Shown here one piece after another: positions 26,901 to 35,193 of a stretch of DNA of 64,000 nt. The stretch is from an uncultured Bacteroidales bacterium (GTDB taxonomy: Bacteria; Bacteroidota; Bacteroidia; Bacteroidales; Barnesiellaceae), in assembly GCA_949298955.1 (NCBI GenBank), contig CASFYQ010000001.1, positions 186,001 to 250,000 on the forward strand. Reading direction: 5' to 3'. The notes below the pieces were generated by a model. That model did no database searches. It was not told the DNA's origin and saw nothing but the letters and a program-made list of their open reading frames with translations. The stretch's first letter is position 1, and every line of letters starts with the position of its first letter. Both the position numbers and the translations under genes were made by a program.

Positions 26901-27931
26901 TACGGGGTATACATGATTTTGAATACCAGTTCCCTCAACAGGTCGCCATCATTGCTCATGGCCCCCGACCCTATACCTTTCGAACGGGCATCGTACTGTC
27001 TAATCAGTTCGATAATGTCAATACACTTGTATGCGTTGTAGTTGCGCATGGCCGTTACATAATCGCGCACCTGATATACCGACCGTAGATTCAGCTCCCT
27101 TTGAATACCGTTTTCCGACCGGTCGGCGGCAAAATAGCACAGCATGAGATTGGAAAAAAAATTGAACAGCACACTTATGGTTACCACCAACGGATTGTTC
27201 TTGGGATTCTGTTCGAAATATTGCACGATTTGAGCGGCTTTCGATACATTGCGAGTGATAATGGCATTAAGCAGTTCGAAATTATTGAAATCCTTGCTTA
27301 TGCCCACATTGCGCTCTACGGCCTCGGGAGTGATGCGCATACTCCCCTCGGGCAGCGAAATCGCCAGTTTGTCGAGCTCTCCGCTCAATCGGCTCAAATC
27401 GTTCCCCACGAAATCGGCCATCATCGATGCAGCTTTGGGGTCTATCGACAAACTTTTGGTTGCCACATAGTTGGTAATAAATGTCGGGAGCTGATTGTCA
27501 TACAGTTTTTTCGACTCATAGACCAAACCAATCTTCTCGATACCTGCTACAATCTTTTTATTTTTAAGTGAACCGTTTTTGTAGCAAATAACCAGAATCG
27601 TACTCATCAGAGGCTTTTGCAGATAATACGACAAGCTGTCTATCCCTCTGATATTTTGAGCTTCCTTGACCACAATCAACTGATGCTCGGCCATCATGGG
27701 AAAACGTTTGGCGGCATTGACAACAACGGCAAAATCATCGACATCGGCTCCATACAGAATCGTCTGGTTGAAATCCCGTTCGGTCTCGTTCAATGCATTG
27801 TCAATAATTGCATCGCATATCAAATCGATGTAATACGACTCATCGCCCATGAGCAGATAGACAGGCTTGAAAATTTTCTTGCGTATATCTTGCAAGATAG
27901 CGAGATGCTGATTGGATTCTTTTTTGGCCAT
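26891..27931 (-). CDS. holA: DNA polymerase III subunit delta
   Basis: A 346-residue clamp-loader subunit from the ATG at 27931 (MAKKESNQHL); the six codons before it overlap the amn stop region. The delta-fold N-terminus is visible in PVYLLMGDESYYIDLICDAI and ERDFNQTILYG, followed by the helical collar domain (GNDLSRLSGELDKLAI; NNPLVVTISVLFNFFSNLML). Delta opens the beta sliding clamp in the clamp-loader complex. It begins 4 bases after the stop of amn and is probably co-transcribed with it. It converges on the PorT-like gene with a 10-base overlap. Confidence 0.9.
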   Translation of the reverse strand: MAKKESNQHLAILQDIRKKIFKPVYLLMGDESYYIDLICDAIIDNALNETERDFNQTILYGADVDDFAVVVNAAKRFPMMAEHQLIVVKEAQNIRGIDSLSYYLQKPLMSTILVICYKNGSLKNKKIVAGIEKIGLVYESKKLYDNQLPTFITNYVATKSLSIDPKAASMMADFVGNDLSRLSGELDKLAISLPEGSMRITPEAVERNVGISKDFNNFELLNAIITRNVSKAAQIVQYFEQNPKNNPLVVTISVLFNFFSNLMLCYFAADRSENGIQRELNLRSVYQVRDYVTAMRNYNAYKCIDIIELIRQYDARSKGIGSGAMSNDGDLLRELVFKIMYTPYQK

Positions 27932-27935
27932 AGTA

Positions 27936-28715
27936 TTAGTTTTCGTCAAATCGCAAATGCTTTACAGTCGTGCGCTTGTCGATAATCAATTTGAGAGCTT
28001 CCACTCCGATAAGAACATGCTCCTCGACAAAATCGCGGGTGATTTTCCTGTCACTCTCGGCGGTTTTGACTCCGCTCGAAATCATAGGTTGGTCCGAGAC
28101 AAGGAGCAAAGCCCCTACCGGAATCTGGTTGGCAAATCCCACCGAGAAGAGCGTTGCCGTCTCCATATCGACTGCCATGCAGCGAATACGGCGCAGATAC
28201 TCCTTGAAAAGGTCATCAAACTCCCACACCCTGCGATTGGTTGTATAGACTGTGCCCGTCCAGTAATCGCGATGATGATTTCGCACGGCAGTAGAGACAG
28301 CCCGTTGCAACATGAAGGCCGGCAATGCCGGTACTTCGGGCGGGAAATAGTCATTCGAGGTACCTTCGCCACGAATGGCCGCTATCGGCAAAATATAATC
28401 GCCCAGCTTGTTCACCTTCTTAATTCCGCCGCATTTGCCCAGGAACAACACCGCCTCGGGGGCCACTGCGCTCAACAAATCCATAATGGTAGCGGCATTG
28501 GCACTCCCCATACCGAAATTGATAATCGTTATCCCATCGGCCGATGCGCTGGGCATATTACTATCTTCACCCAAGACAGGAACATTGAAATGCGAGGCAA
28601 ATATCTCGACATATTTCGAAAAGTTGGTCAAGAGTATATGTTTCGTAAATTCCTCAATCGGTCTCTGCGTATATCGGGGCAACCAATTTTCTACAATCTC
28701 TTGCTTTGTTTTCAT
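27936..28715 (-). CDS. amn: AMP nucleosidase
   Basis: A 259-residue nucleoside-phosphorylase-fold enzyme from the ATG at 28715 (MKTKQEIVEN). The long upstream extension of the frame is antisense to the neighbouring gene and is rejected. It splits AMP into adenine and ribose 5-phosphate. Features are TIINFGMGSANAATIMDLL, VLFLGKCGGIKK, and the family signature MAVDMETATLFSVGF with a terminal LLLVSDQP. It is the short form typical of Bacteroidota, without the N-terminal domain of E. coli Amn (484 residues). It leads the amn-holA pair and is divergent from the HsdR_N-type gene. A related nucleosidase activity cannot be excluded. Confidence 0.85.
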   Translation of the reverse strand: MKTKQEIVENWLPRYTQRPIEEFTKHILLTNFSKYVEIFASHFNVPVLGEDSNMPSASADGITIINFGMGSANAATIMDLLSAVAPEAVLFLGKCGGIKKVNKLGDYILPIAAIRGEGTSNDYFPPEVPALPAFMLQRAVSTAVRNHHRDYWTGTVYTTNRRVWEFDDLFKEYLRRIRCMAVDMETATLFSVGFANQIPVGALLLVSDQPMISSGVKTAESDRKITRDFVEEHVLIGVEALKLIIDKRTTVKHLRFDEN

Positions 28716-28722
28716 AAATCGG

Positions 28723-28730
28723 TATTTTTG
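28723..28730 (+). promoter_or_regulatory. -7 box for the HsdR_N-type gene
   Basis: TATTTTTG fits TAnnTTTG. It lies about 48 bases before the ATG at 28779. No -33 box at the expected distance. Confidence 0.4.
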
Positions 28731-28778
28731 GAGTAAATTTACAGAAATAATTAGAAAGCACAAATTTTCTACCTCGAG

Positions 28779-29228
28779 ATGATAGAATTGAATCTGCCAC
28801 CCTATCCCTACAAGTTGAAGCGAGAAAAAGATAAAATCCTTATCTTCGACGACTTGCGCCGGCGATATGTGACCCTTACGCCCGAGGAATGGGTGCGCCA
28901 GCATTTTGTGGCTTACCTGATTGGGCAGAAAGGATTTCCCCGTGGACTGATGGGCAACGAAATTTCGCTCACACTCAACAAGTGCAACCGCCGGTGCGAT
29001 ACGGTGGTCTACAATCGCAACGGTGCTCCCCTGTGTATTGTCGAGTATAAAGCCCCGCACGTTGAGATAACCCAAAAGACTTTCGATCAAATTGTTCGCT
29101 ACAACCAAGTACTGCAAGTAAACTACCTATTGGTCTCGAACGGACTTACTCACTATTGCTGCCATATCGATTACACGACCGGCAGCTATACCTTCCTGCC
29201 CGAGATACCCGCCTATGCCGATTTATAA
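28779..29228 (+). CDS. Stand-alone HsdR N-terminal (PD-(D/E)XK) domain protein
   Basis: A 149-residue protein matching the type I restriction HsdR N-terminal domain of the short, free-standing kind. The nuclease-fold signature is intact: E61 in GNEISL, D74 in RRCDTVVY, then E89-x-K91 in CIVEYKAP, with Q104-x3-Y108 (FDQIVRYNQ) after it. No helicase domain, no HsdM or HsdS and no methylase are near, so this is not a restriction system. A role in DNA repair or processing is inferred from the fold and from the repair-type gene just after it. It is divergent from amn and 7 bases before the MGMT-type gene. Confidence 0.8.
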   Translation: MIELNLPPYPYKLKREKDKILIFDDLRRRYVTLTPEEWVRQHFVAYLIGQKGFPRGLMGNEISLTLNKCNRRCDTVVYNRNGAPLCIVEYKAPHVEITQKTFDQIVRYNQVLQVNYLLVSNGLTHYCCHIDYTTGSYTFLPEIPAYADL

Positions 29229-29235
29229 TATAGCC

Positions 29236-29565
29236 ATGCACCGTATTCCCGACACATTCAACGAAGAGGTTTATGCCATTGTCAAGCAGATTCCGCGCGG
29301 TAGAGTGCTCTCCTATAAATCGGTTGCCATTCTGGCCGGTTATCCTTCGTATGCCCGACAGGTGGGTCGGGCATTAAAATGGGCGCCCAATGGGAAACGC
29401 ATACCCTGCCACCGGGTTGTTACCAGCGACGGACGGCTTGTTCCCCACTGGAATAAGCAACGCGAGCTATTGTTGCAAGAAGGGGTAGAACTTACCTCCC
29501 GAGGTGCTGTCGACATGAAACGGTATGCCTGGCGATACGACGATATGGCGACTATTGGAATATAA
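29236..29565 (+). CDS. Single-domain MGMT-family DNA alkyltransferase-like protein
   Basis: A 109-residue protein holding only the DNA-binding/active-site domain of O6-alkylguanine transferases. The motif is IPCHRVV with C58, so the acceptor cysteine is kept; alkyltransferase-like proteins have tryptophan there (PWHR). The helix-turn-helix segment SYKSVAILAGYPSYARQVGRALK carries the arginine-finger region. The N-terminal domain of full MGMT is missing. The chosen ATG at 29236 lies 7 bases after the preceding stop; an in-frame ATG at 29215 would overlap that gene by 14 bases and add seven residues. It is probably co-transcribed with the HsdR_N-type gene. Confidence 0.8.
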   Translation: MHRIPDTFNEEVYAIVKQIPRGRVLSYKSVAILAGYPSYARQVGRALKWAPNGKRIPCHRVVTSDGRLVPHWNKQRELLLQEGVELTSRGAVDMKRYAWRYDDMATIGI

Positions 29566-29580
29566 AAACAGAGAAAAAGA

Positions 29581-29609
29581 AAAAGGCTCACCATGTAAGC
29601 GAGCCTTTT
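29581..29609. terminator. Terminator between the MGMT gene and tRNA-Cys
   Basis: A 9-bp perfect stem AAAAGGCTC/GAGCCTTTT with an 11-base loop. On the minus strand it is followed by TTTCTTTTTCTC, so it ends the tRNA transcript well; on the plus strand the T-run is short. Confidence 0.7.
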
Positions 29610-29613
29610 GAAG

Positions 29614-29684
29614 AGGTTCCTAGCAGAATCGAACTGCTGTAAACGGTTTTGCAGACCGGCGCCTAACCACTCGGCCAAGGAACC
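29614..29684 (-). tRNA. tRNA-Cys (anticodon GCA)
   Basis: A 71-nt cloverleaf on the minus strand. The acceptor stem is GGTTCCT/AGGAACC with U as discriminator base, as expected for cysteine. The anticodon loop is CTGCAAA with GCA (bases 29652-29650). The T arm is AGCAG-TTCGATT-CTGCT. The outermost pair of the anticodon stem looks mismatched (C-U). CCA is not encoded. Confidence 0.93.
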
Positions 29685-29719
29685 TTATTCTTTCGAGCGA
29701 TTGCGAATGCAAAGATAGA

Positions 29720-29947
29720 CTATATTTTTTGATTATGCAATATCTCGCGATTTATTTTTTCGCTTTTTGCGTTTTTATTTGGATTCTTCATTTTTATTTC
29801 CCGGGCCTTGCAAGAGATGTCGCAGTTGCAACAAGGAGACATGGGCCTGTTTCGTTTTTTTACCATATTGATTATCTTGTAGATAGAATACCCAAATGCA
29901 GCTATCCCGATAATAATAACGATTATAAGTTGTATGGTGACACTCAT
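29720..29947 (-). CDS. FeoB-associated Cys-rich membrane protein
   Basis: A 75-residue protein with one N-terminal membrane helix (about 5-27), a basic KKR stop, and a cysteine cluster CCNCDISCK (39-47). This is the layout of the FeoB-associated Cys-rich family. It may deliver or sense Fe2+ at the FeoB pore, but the function is not established. The rest is a basic, hydrophilic tail that could be disordered. Its ATG overlaps the stop of the DUF3267 gene (ATGA), so it is the third gene of the feo operon and translationally coupled. Confidence 0.8.
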   Translation of the reverse strand: MSVTIQLIIVIIIGIAAFGYSIYKIINMVKKRNRPMSPCCNCDISCKAREIKMKNPNKNAKSEKINREILHNQKI

Positions 29948-30579
29948 GGCTGTTTTTCCAAGAAATAGGTATACCGATTATCAATATCGTCTACGGTAAA
30001 TACGCATCGGTTTTTATATCGCCTCATATACGAGAGCAACATCAAGTCGCCCGAACAAGAGAGCAGGTGCAGCAGCAAAAGAACAGCGACTGCAATCTTG
30101 CCCCACAACGGCATCGGGAAAAGCAACAGCACAATGAGCAAACCCGATAAAAAACGGAAAGGAGCCAAAGCTATGCGTTTGAACGTTTTGTAGTCGGCCA
30201 TGAAATTATGGGCCGCTGCATAAAAGGCAAAGACTTTCCAAATAGCCCCGAAACGCACATCGGCTGCCCCTTCGGAACGATATACGAGCCAGTGTATAAA
30301 TTCATGCAGAGGTATCATAAGGGCATAGCCCACCAATACCCACACAAGACTCGCCCCTATTTCGAGAAAGAATTGGCTCGCCGATTGGGATTCTTGCCAC
30401 AGAGCTATCATAAACCCGACACCGAAAAGCACCAGCAGCAGAACTCCAATATAGATGGCGCGGAATGTCGTTTTGGGGAGGTTGCGCATCAAGAATAGTT
30501 TGATGTCGCTATACGTAAACGAGTCGATTACCCGATAGCCAGCCTTTTCATAAAAGGACAAAAAGGTTTCTTTATCCAT
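29944..30579 (-). CDS. DUF3267 integral-membrane zincin
   Basis: A 211-residue protein with four to five hydrophobic segments: about 41-61, 72-92, 114-124 (weak), 143-160 and 161-178. The second ends in IPLHEFIHWL: H92-E93-x2-H96 is an intact HExxH zinc site inside the membrane. D178 in SCSGDLML, at the end of the last segment, could be the third ligand, as in M50-type intramembrane proteases. DUF3267 proteins are predicted metallopeptidases without a known substrate. It sits 6 bases after feoB and overlaps the Cys-rich peptide by 4 bases, so it is part of the feo operon. A role in FeoB quality control or processing of the small peptide is my inference. Confidence 0.75.
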   Translation of the reverse strand: MDKETFLSFYEKAGYRVIDSFTYSDIKLFLMRNLPKTTFRAIYIGVLLLVLFGVGFMIALWQESQSASQFFLEIGASLVWVLVGYALMIPLHEFIHWLVYRSEGAADVRFGAIWKVFAFYAAAHNFMADYKTFKRIALAPFRFLSGLLIVLLLFPMPLWGKIAVAVLLLLHLLSCSGDLMLLSYMRRYKNRCVFTVDDIDNRYTYFLEKQP

Positions 30580-30585
30580 AGTTTA

Positions 30586-32991
30586 CTATATAAATAATGA
30601 TCCAATCTGATAAACGATAAATGCAACAATCCACGCCACACAAGTATTATATATAACAGTAAAGGCTCCCCATTTCCAGCTGCCCGACTCTTTGATGACA
30701 GCCACGACCGAAGCGATACAAGGGAAATAGAGCAGCACGAATACCATGAACGTGAGAGCAACCAGCGGCGTAAAATCGGGAGTACCCGTTGCCGGATTGG
30801 GTTGCGAGATGCGTTGTGACAACGTGAGAGTTTCGTCCGAATCGTTCTCGGAGTACAACACCCCGAGAGTACTTACCACCAACTCTTTGGCTGCTGTTCC
30901 CGAAAGTAATGAAGTGGTTACTTTCCAGTTGAATCCCAATGGCTCGACAAGCGGTGTCATCGCCTGCCCTATCCGGCCGAGGTAGGAATTGCTTTGCTGC
31001 TCCATCTGTTCGTGCGGGGTAAGCTCCCGCTCATACGAAGCTTCGGGACGAGGGAAATAGCTCAGGAACCAGATAATGACCGAGGCTACCAATATCACCC
31101 CTCCCATTTTGCGTAAATATTGCTCGGCTTTGCTCCACATGTGGCGGATAGTGGCTTTGGCCGTAGGCATACGATAGGGTGGCAGTTCCATAACAAAGGG
31201 AGTCTCGTCGACCTTAAAGAGAAAGCGGCGCATCAACTTGGCCGTAACGACTGCTACAACGATGCCCAACACATAAAGACCGACAAAAACCAAACTGGCA
31301 TAGCGTGGGAAAAATGTACCCACCAGCAGGATATAAATAGGAATGCGTGCGCTGCATGAGATAAACGGGTCGATAAGTATGGTTATCAGTCTACTGCTCC
31401 GGCTCTCGATGGTGCGGGTAGCCATAATGGCCGGTACGTTGCAACCGAAGCCCATGACCAGAGGAATGAACGATTTTCCGTGCAGCCCTATCTTGTGCAT
31501 GATCTTATCCATGATAAAGGCCGCTCGGGCCATATATCCCGAGTCTTCCATAAACGAAATAAAAAGATAGAGTATCAAGATGTTGGGCAGAAACACAATG
31601 ACACCTCCTACTCCGCCAAGAACACCGTCGATGAGTAAATCTTTCAGCGGCCCGGCCGGCATATAAGTACCTACCAGCCCCGACAGCCACGCCACAAAGC
31701 TCTCAATCCACTCCATCGGATAGGCTCCCAACGAGAAAGTGGCTTCGAACATGAGCCACATGAGGAGAATAAAGATAGGGAACCCGAATAGTTTGTTGGT
31801 GACAAACGAGTCGATAATGCGTGTCGAACGAGCTTCTTCCTTGTTGCCCGGAGTATAGGTCTCGGCCAATGCTCCCGAGATGAAGCCGTATTTTTCATTA
31901 GCGATTGCCGATTCGATATCTTCGTTCAGCGTCGCTTCTATCTTCTTCACCTCTTGATTGCGCAATTTCATCAGTTCGGGATATGAATCGGAATCTTGCA
32001 GAATTTTCTTTACCTCTGCATCTCCTTCGAGAGTTTTGATAGCCAGGTAGCGGGGTGAAAACTCCCGGGTGCAGGTAGAATCTTGTTTCAGCAGATCTTT
32101 CAACGGAGTGATACCTTCCTCAATAACGTTGCCCAGATTTACATGCACGTGACGCACTGACTCGTGACGACCTTCATACACGTCGATAATGGTGTCGAAC
32201 AGCTCGTTTACCCCTTTCCCCGATCGCGATACCGTAGGAACAATAGGCACACCTATCATGTTCCCCAAATGCGTATAATCGATTTTTCCACCGCTCTGTT
32301 CCAACTCGTCGAACATATTCAGTGCGATGACCATACGATAGTCCATATCGATTAACTCGGTAGTGAGATAGAGATTCCGTTCCAGATTCGAAGCTACCAC
32401 CACATTGACCAGCACATCGGGGGTCTCGTTTTTGAGATAGCGGCGCACATAAAGTTCCTCGGGCGAATAGGCCGACAGTGAATAGGTGCCCGGCAGATCG
32501 TAAATATTGAAATGATAACCTTTGTATTCAAAAGACCCCATCTTGGCATCGACCGTCACGCCACTGTAATTACCCACATGCTCGTGAGCTCCCGAGGCGA
32601 TATTGAATAACGAGGTTTTTCCACAGTTTGGATTCCCTACCAAAGCGATGTTAATGGTTTTGGTACTCTTCGAGAGTGCACGTTGTATACATTCGTCTTC
32701 TTCCGAATCTTTCAATCTCGACTCTCTGCTCCCTCTGTTGGCATCGGCAAAGACAGCCTCGGCTTCTTCGGGGGTAATGACCTCGACCAACGAAGCTTCG
32801 CTGCGTCGCAGCGAAATTTCATAGTCCATGATTTTATATTTGATAGGATCTTTCAAAGGTGCATTCAACTCGACAAGGACCATTTGTCCCTTGACAAACC
32901 CCATCTCGATGATGCGTTTTCGAAATGCTCCATGTCCTAATACTTTAACCACAATAGCTTTATCGCCTGTTTTCAAATCGGATAACCGCAT
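30586..32991 (-). CDS. feoB: Fused FeoA-FeoB ferrous iron transporter
   Basis: An 801-residue fusion. Residues 1-72 are a FeoA SH3-like domain (MRLSDLKTGDKAIVVKVLG; KYKIMDYEISLRRSEA). A charged linker (73-112) leads to the FeoB G domain: G1 GNPNCGKT at 119-126, G3 DLPGTYS at 165-171, G4 NMFD at 225-228. A helical GDI domain follows, then the membrane part with two Gate motifs containing the conserved cysteines (FGCNVPAIMATRTIES and FPCIASVVAVIKE). It imports Fe2+ across the inner membrane. The FeoA-FeoB fusion is common in Bacteroidota. It begins a three-gene operon with a DUF3267 protein and a Cys-rich peptide. Confidence 0.95.
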   Translation of the reverse strand: MRLSDLKTGDKAIVVKVLGHGAFRKRIIEMGFVKGQMVLVELNAPLKDPIKYKIMDYEISLRRSEASLVEVITPEEAEAVFADANRGSRESRLKDSEEDECIQRALSKSTKTINIALVGNPNCGKTSLFNIASGAHEHVGNYSGVTVDAKMGSFEYKGYHFNIYDLPGTYSLSAYSPEELYVRRYLKNETPDVLVNVVVASNLERNLYLTTELIDMDYRMVIALNMFDELEQSGGKIDYTHLGNMIGVPIVPTVSRSGKGVNELFDTIIDVYEGRHESVRHVHVNLGNVIEEGITPLKDLLKQDSTCTREFSPRYLAIKTLEGDAEVKKILQDSDSYPELMKLRNQEVKKIEATLNEDIESAIANEKYGFISGALAETYTPGNKEEARSTRIIDSFVTNKLFGFPIFILLMWLMFEATFSLGAYPMEWIESFVAWLSGLVGTYMPAGPLKDLLIDGVLGGVGGVIVFLPNILILYLFISFMEDSGYMARAAFIMDKIMHKIGLHGKSFIPLVMGFGCNVPAIMATRTIESRSSRLITILIDPFISCSARIPIYILLVGTFFPRYASLVFVGLYVLGIVVAVVTAKLMRRFLFKVDETPFVMELPPYRMPTAKATIRHMWSKAEQYLRKMGGVILVASVIIWFLSYFPRPEASYERELTPHEQMEQQSNSYLGRIGQAMTPLVEPLGFNWKVTTSLLSGTAAKELVVSTLGVLYSENDSDETLTLSQRISQPNPATGTPDFTPLVALTFMVFVLLYFPCIASVVAVIKESGSWKWGAFTVIYNTCVAWIVAFIVYQIGSLFI

Positions 32992-33021
32992 ACTCTATTT
33001 CTTCATCTTTATTTCCGATTG

Positions 33022-33037
33022 CAAATTTCGCAATTTG
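33022..33037. promoter_or_regulatory. Inverted repeat upstream of feoB
   Basis: CAAATT-TCGC-AATTTG, a perfect 6-bp dyad, 31 bases upstream of the feoB start. Position fits an iron-responsive operator but it does not match a Fur or DtxR box that I know. Confidence 0.3.
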
Positions 33038-33119
33038 TCCCGATTTATCGCTATATCTCTCCCCTATATTATTTATAACCCATATAAATAATAACATATT
33101 TTCACAAAATCGCAAAAAA

Positions 33120-33154
33120 GAGACGGACCGATATTTCTGATATCGCCCCGTCTC
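33120..33154 (-). terminator. Intrinsic terminator of the amidophosphoribosyltransferase gene
   Basis: Outer stem GAGACGG/CCGTCTC and inner stem CGATAT/ATATCG with loop TTCTG. On the minus strand it is followed by TTTTTTGCG. It lies 26 bases after the stop. Confidence 0.8.
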
Positions 33155-33179
33155 ACTTTCAATAGGAAGGTTCGTATTA

Positions 33180-35069
33180 TTATTGTCTCTTGCTATCGGC
33201 TCCTTCCATAAAATTCACAAAAGCATTATTTACCAGCCTATTACCACCAGGCGTAGGATAATCGCCCGAGAAATACCAATCGCCCGGATGATTGGGAATA
33301 GCTTGGTGCAAGCCTTCCAATGTCTGATAGATAATTTCCACCTGGGCGGTAATATCATCGGCGGTAAGCATTTGGGCAATCTTTGCCGACACCTCGTCTT
33401 GCGTAAAGGGAGCATAAATATCTTTTACATAATTGACAATCTCTTCTTTAAGCCTATTTTGCTGTGCTTTTGACTTGCGGTATGTCTCATCGATTACCTC
33501 CTGCATACCCCGTTCTTTCAACAGTTCCATCGCAGCTTTAAAAGCGATAAATTCTCCCATGCGCGACATGTCGATACCATAGCAGTCGGGGAATCGCACT
33601 TGGGGTGATGACGATACAATAATTATTTTCCTGGGGTGAAGACGATTCAGTATCTTAATGATACTTTGCCGCAGGGTTGTACCGCGTACGATACTGTCGT
33701 CGATGATTACCAAATTGTCCACTCCCGGAGTCACGGTGCCGTAGGTGATATCATAAACATGAGCCGCCAGGTCGTTGCGAGTATCACCCTCGGTGATAAA
33801 GGTGCGTAACTTGATATCTTTGATGGCTACCTTCTCGGAGCGGACTTTGAGCGAAAGTATGTGTCGCAGTTCGTCGTCGGAGAGATTATCGCCGGCCTGG
33901 CGTATGCGGGCCAGCTTCTGCTCGCTCAAATAGTTGTTCAGACCTTCGAGCATACCATAAAATGCCACCTCGGCTGTGTTAGGTATAAAGGAAAAAACAG
34001 TATGCTCCAAGTCGTAGTCTATGCTTTTCAGAATTTGTGGCACCAAATTCCTGCCCAATTCTTTCCGTTCCCGATAAATATCGACATCGCTTCCTCTCGA
34101 AAAATAGATGCGTTCAAACGAGCAAGCACTGTAATTCTGCCGTGGAAGAATCGGTTCGATATGCATCTTGCCTTGACGGTTTACCACTAAACATTCGCCC
34201 GGTTTCAGCTCTTGCACCTGTTCGACCGAGAGGTTCATGGTGGTTTGTATTACCGGGCGCTCCGAAGCTACGACCACAATCTCGTCGTCGGCATAATAGA
34301 AAGCGGGCCGTATGCCCCGCGGGTCGCGGAAAGAAAACATATCGCCACTGCCGGTCATACCGCAAATCACATATCCGCCGTCCCAAATACGCGACGGCTT
34401 CCTGAGAACATCGGCCACATTCAGGTTATTCTCGATAGCCCGAGTGATGCCAATATCGTCAAGGCCTTCTTTTTTATAGTGGTCATAGAGCCGTTGGTTC
34501 TCTAAATCGAGGGCATGCCCCAGTTGTTCCAGCAATACGAACGTGTCGGCATAACTGCGAGGATGTTGTCCTTGATTGACAATGCTCTCGAAGATTTCGT
34601 CTACATTGGTCATGTTGAAATTCCCGCACAGCAACAAGTTCCTCGACCGCCAGTTCCCCCGACGCAGAAACGGATGTACATACGACAGTCCCGAACGGCC
34701 TGTCGTACTGTAACGCAAATGACCCATATAGACCTCACCGGCAAAAGGCAGATGCAAAGCCGCCCACTCGGCATCATCTTTGTCGTGAGGCGTATTTTGA
34801 ATCTGGGCCTTTACGTTGGCAAAAATCTCTTGTATTGCGCCCGTACCCAACGCCCGTTCACGATAGACAAACTCTTCGGCCGGCTGGGCATGCAGTTTCA
34901 CACAGGCCAGCCCGGCTCCTTCCTGCCCCCGGTTGTGCTGTTTCTCCATCAGCAAGTAGAGTTTGTTCAGCCCATACAGATAGGTGCCATATTTCTGTCG
35001 GTAATAGGCCAACGGTTTCAATAAACGCACCATGGCGATACCGCACTCGTGTTTGATTGCTTCTGACAT
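33180..35069 (-). CDS. Amidophosphoribosyltransferase (PurF family, long form)
   Basis: A 629-residue protein from the ATG at 35069 (MSEAIKHECG); the 18 codons upstream are unlikely. It has an N-terminal glutamine amidotransferase (Ntn) domain beginning at C9 in HECGIAMVR, with KQHNRGQEGAG and GHLRYSTTG, and a phosphoribosyltransferase domain with the PRPP motif VIIDDSIVRGTT at about 450. It would make phosphoribosylamine for purines. Ordinary PurF is about 470-510 residues; here extra segments occur around the amidotransferase core and the C-terminus. The nucleophile would need removal of eight residues. It may be a lineage paralogue of PurF, and a second purF may exist elsewhere. It stands alone between two terminators. 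Confidence 0.75.
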   Translation of the reverse strand: MSEAIKHECGIAMVRLLKPLAYYRQKYGTYLYGLNKLYLLMEKQHNRGQEGAGLACVKLHAQPAEEFVYRERALGTGAIQEIFANVKAQIQNTPHDKDDAEWAALHLPFAGEVYMGHLRYSTTGRSGLSYVHPFLRRGNWRSRNLLLCGNFNMTNVDEIFESIVNQGQHPRSYADTFVLLEQLGHALDLENQRLYDHYKKEGLDDIGITRAIENNLNVADVLRKPSRIWDGGYVICGMTGSGDMFSFRDPRGIRPAFYYADDEIVVVASERPVIQTTMNLSVEQVQELKPGECLVVNRQGKMHIEPILPRQNYSACSFERIYFSRGSDVDIYRERKELGRNLVPQILKSIDYDLEHTVFSFIPNTAEVAFYGMLEGLNNYLSEQKLARIRQAGDNLSDDELRHILSLKVRSEKVAIKDIKLRTFITEGDTRNDLAAHVYDITYGTVTPGVDNLVIIDDSIVRGTTLRQSIIKILNRLHPRKIIIVSSSPQVRFPDCYGIDMSRMGEFIAFKAAMELLKERGMQEVIDETYRKSKAQQNRLKEEIVNYVKDIYAPFTQDEVSAKIAQMLTADDITAQVEIIYQTLEGLHQAIPNHPGDWYFSGDYPTPGGNRLVNNAFVNFMEGADSKRQ

Positions 35070-35111
35070 AAAATCGATTTTTATAGAAACGACATACAAA
35101 TGATAAAAAAT

Positions 35112-35156
35112 AAAACGAGCCACAACAGCTCTTTCAGGTCTGTCGAAGCTCGTTTT
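35112..35156 (-). terminator. Intrinsic terminator of glnN
   Basis: A 9-bp stem AAAACGAGC/GCTCGTTTT. On the minus strand it continues into TATTTTTTATC. It lies about 40 bases after the glnN stop and ends the dapF-dapL-glnN run. Confidence 0.7.
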
Positions 35157-35193
35157 CAGTATTCATAAATCATTTATCCGATAGGGTTAATCA

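Noticed and set aside
28716..29117. 134-residue N-terminal extension of AMP nucleosidase
   Set aside because: It is antisense to the HsdR_N-type gene; the known family start is at MKTKQEI.
28779..29228. Possible type I restriction-modification system
   Set aside because: Only the HsdR N-terminal fold is present; no helicase, HsdM, HsdS or methylase is nearby.
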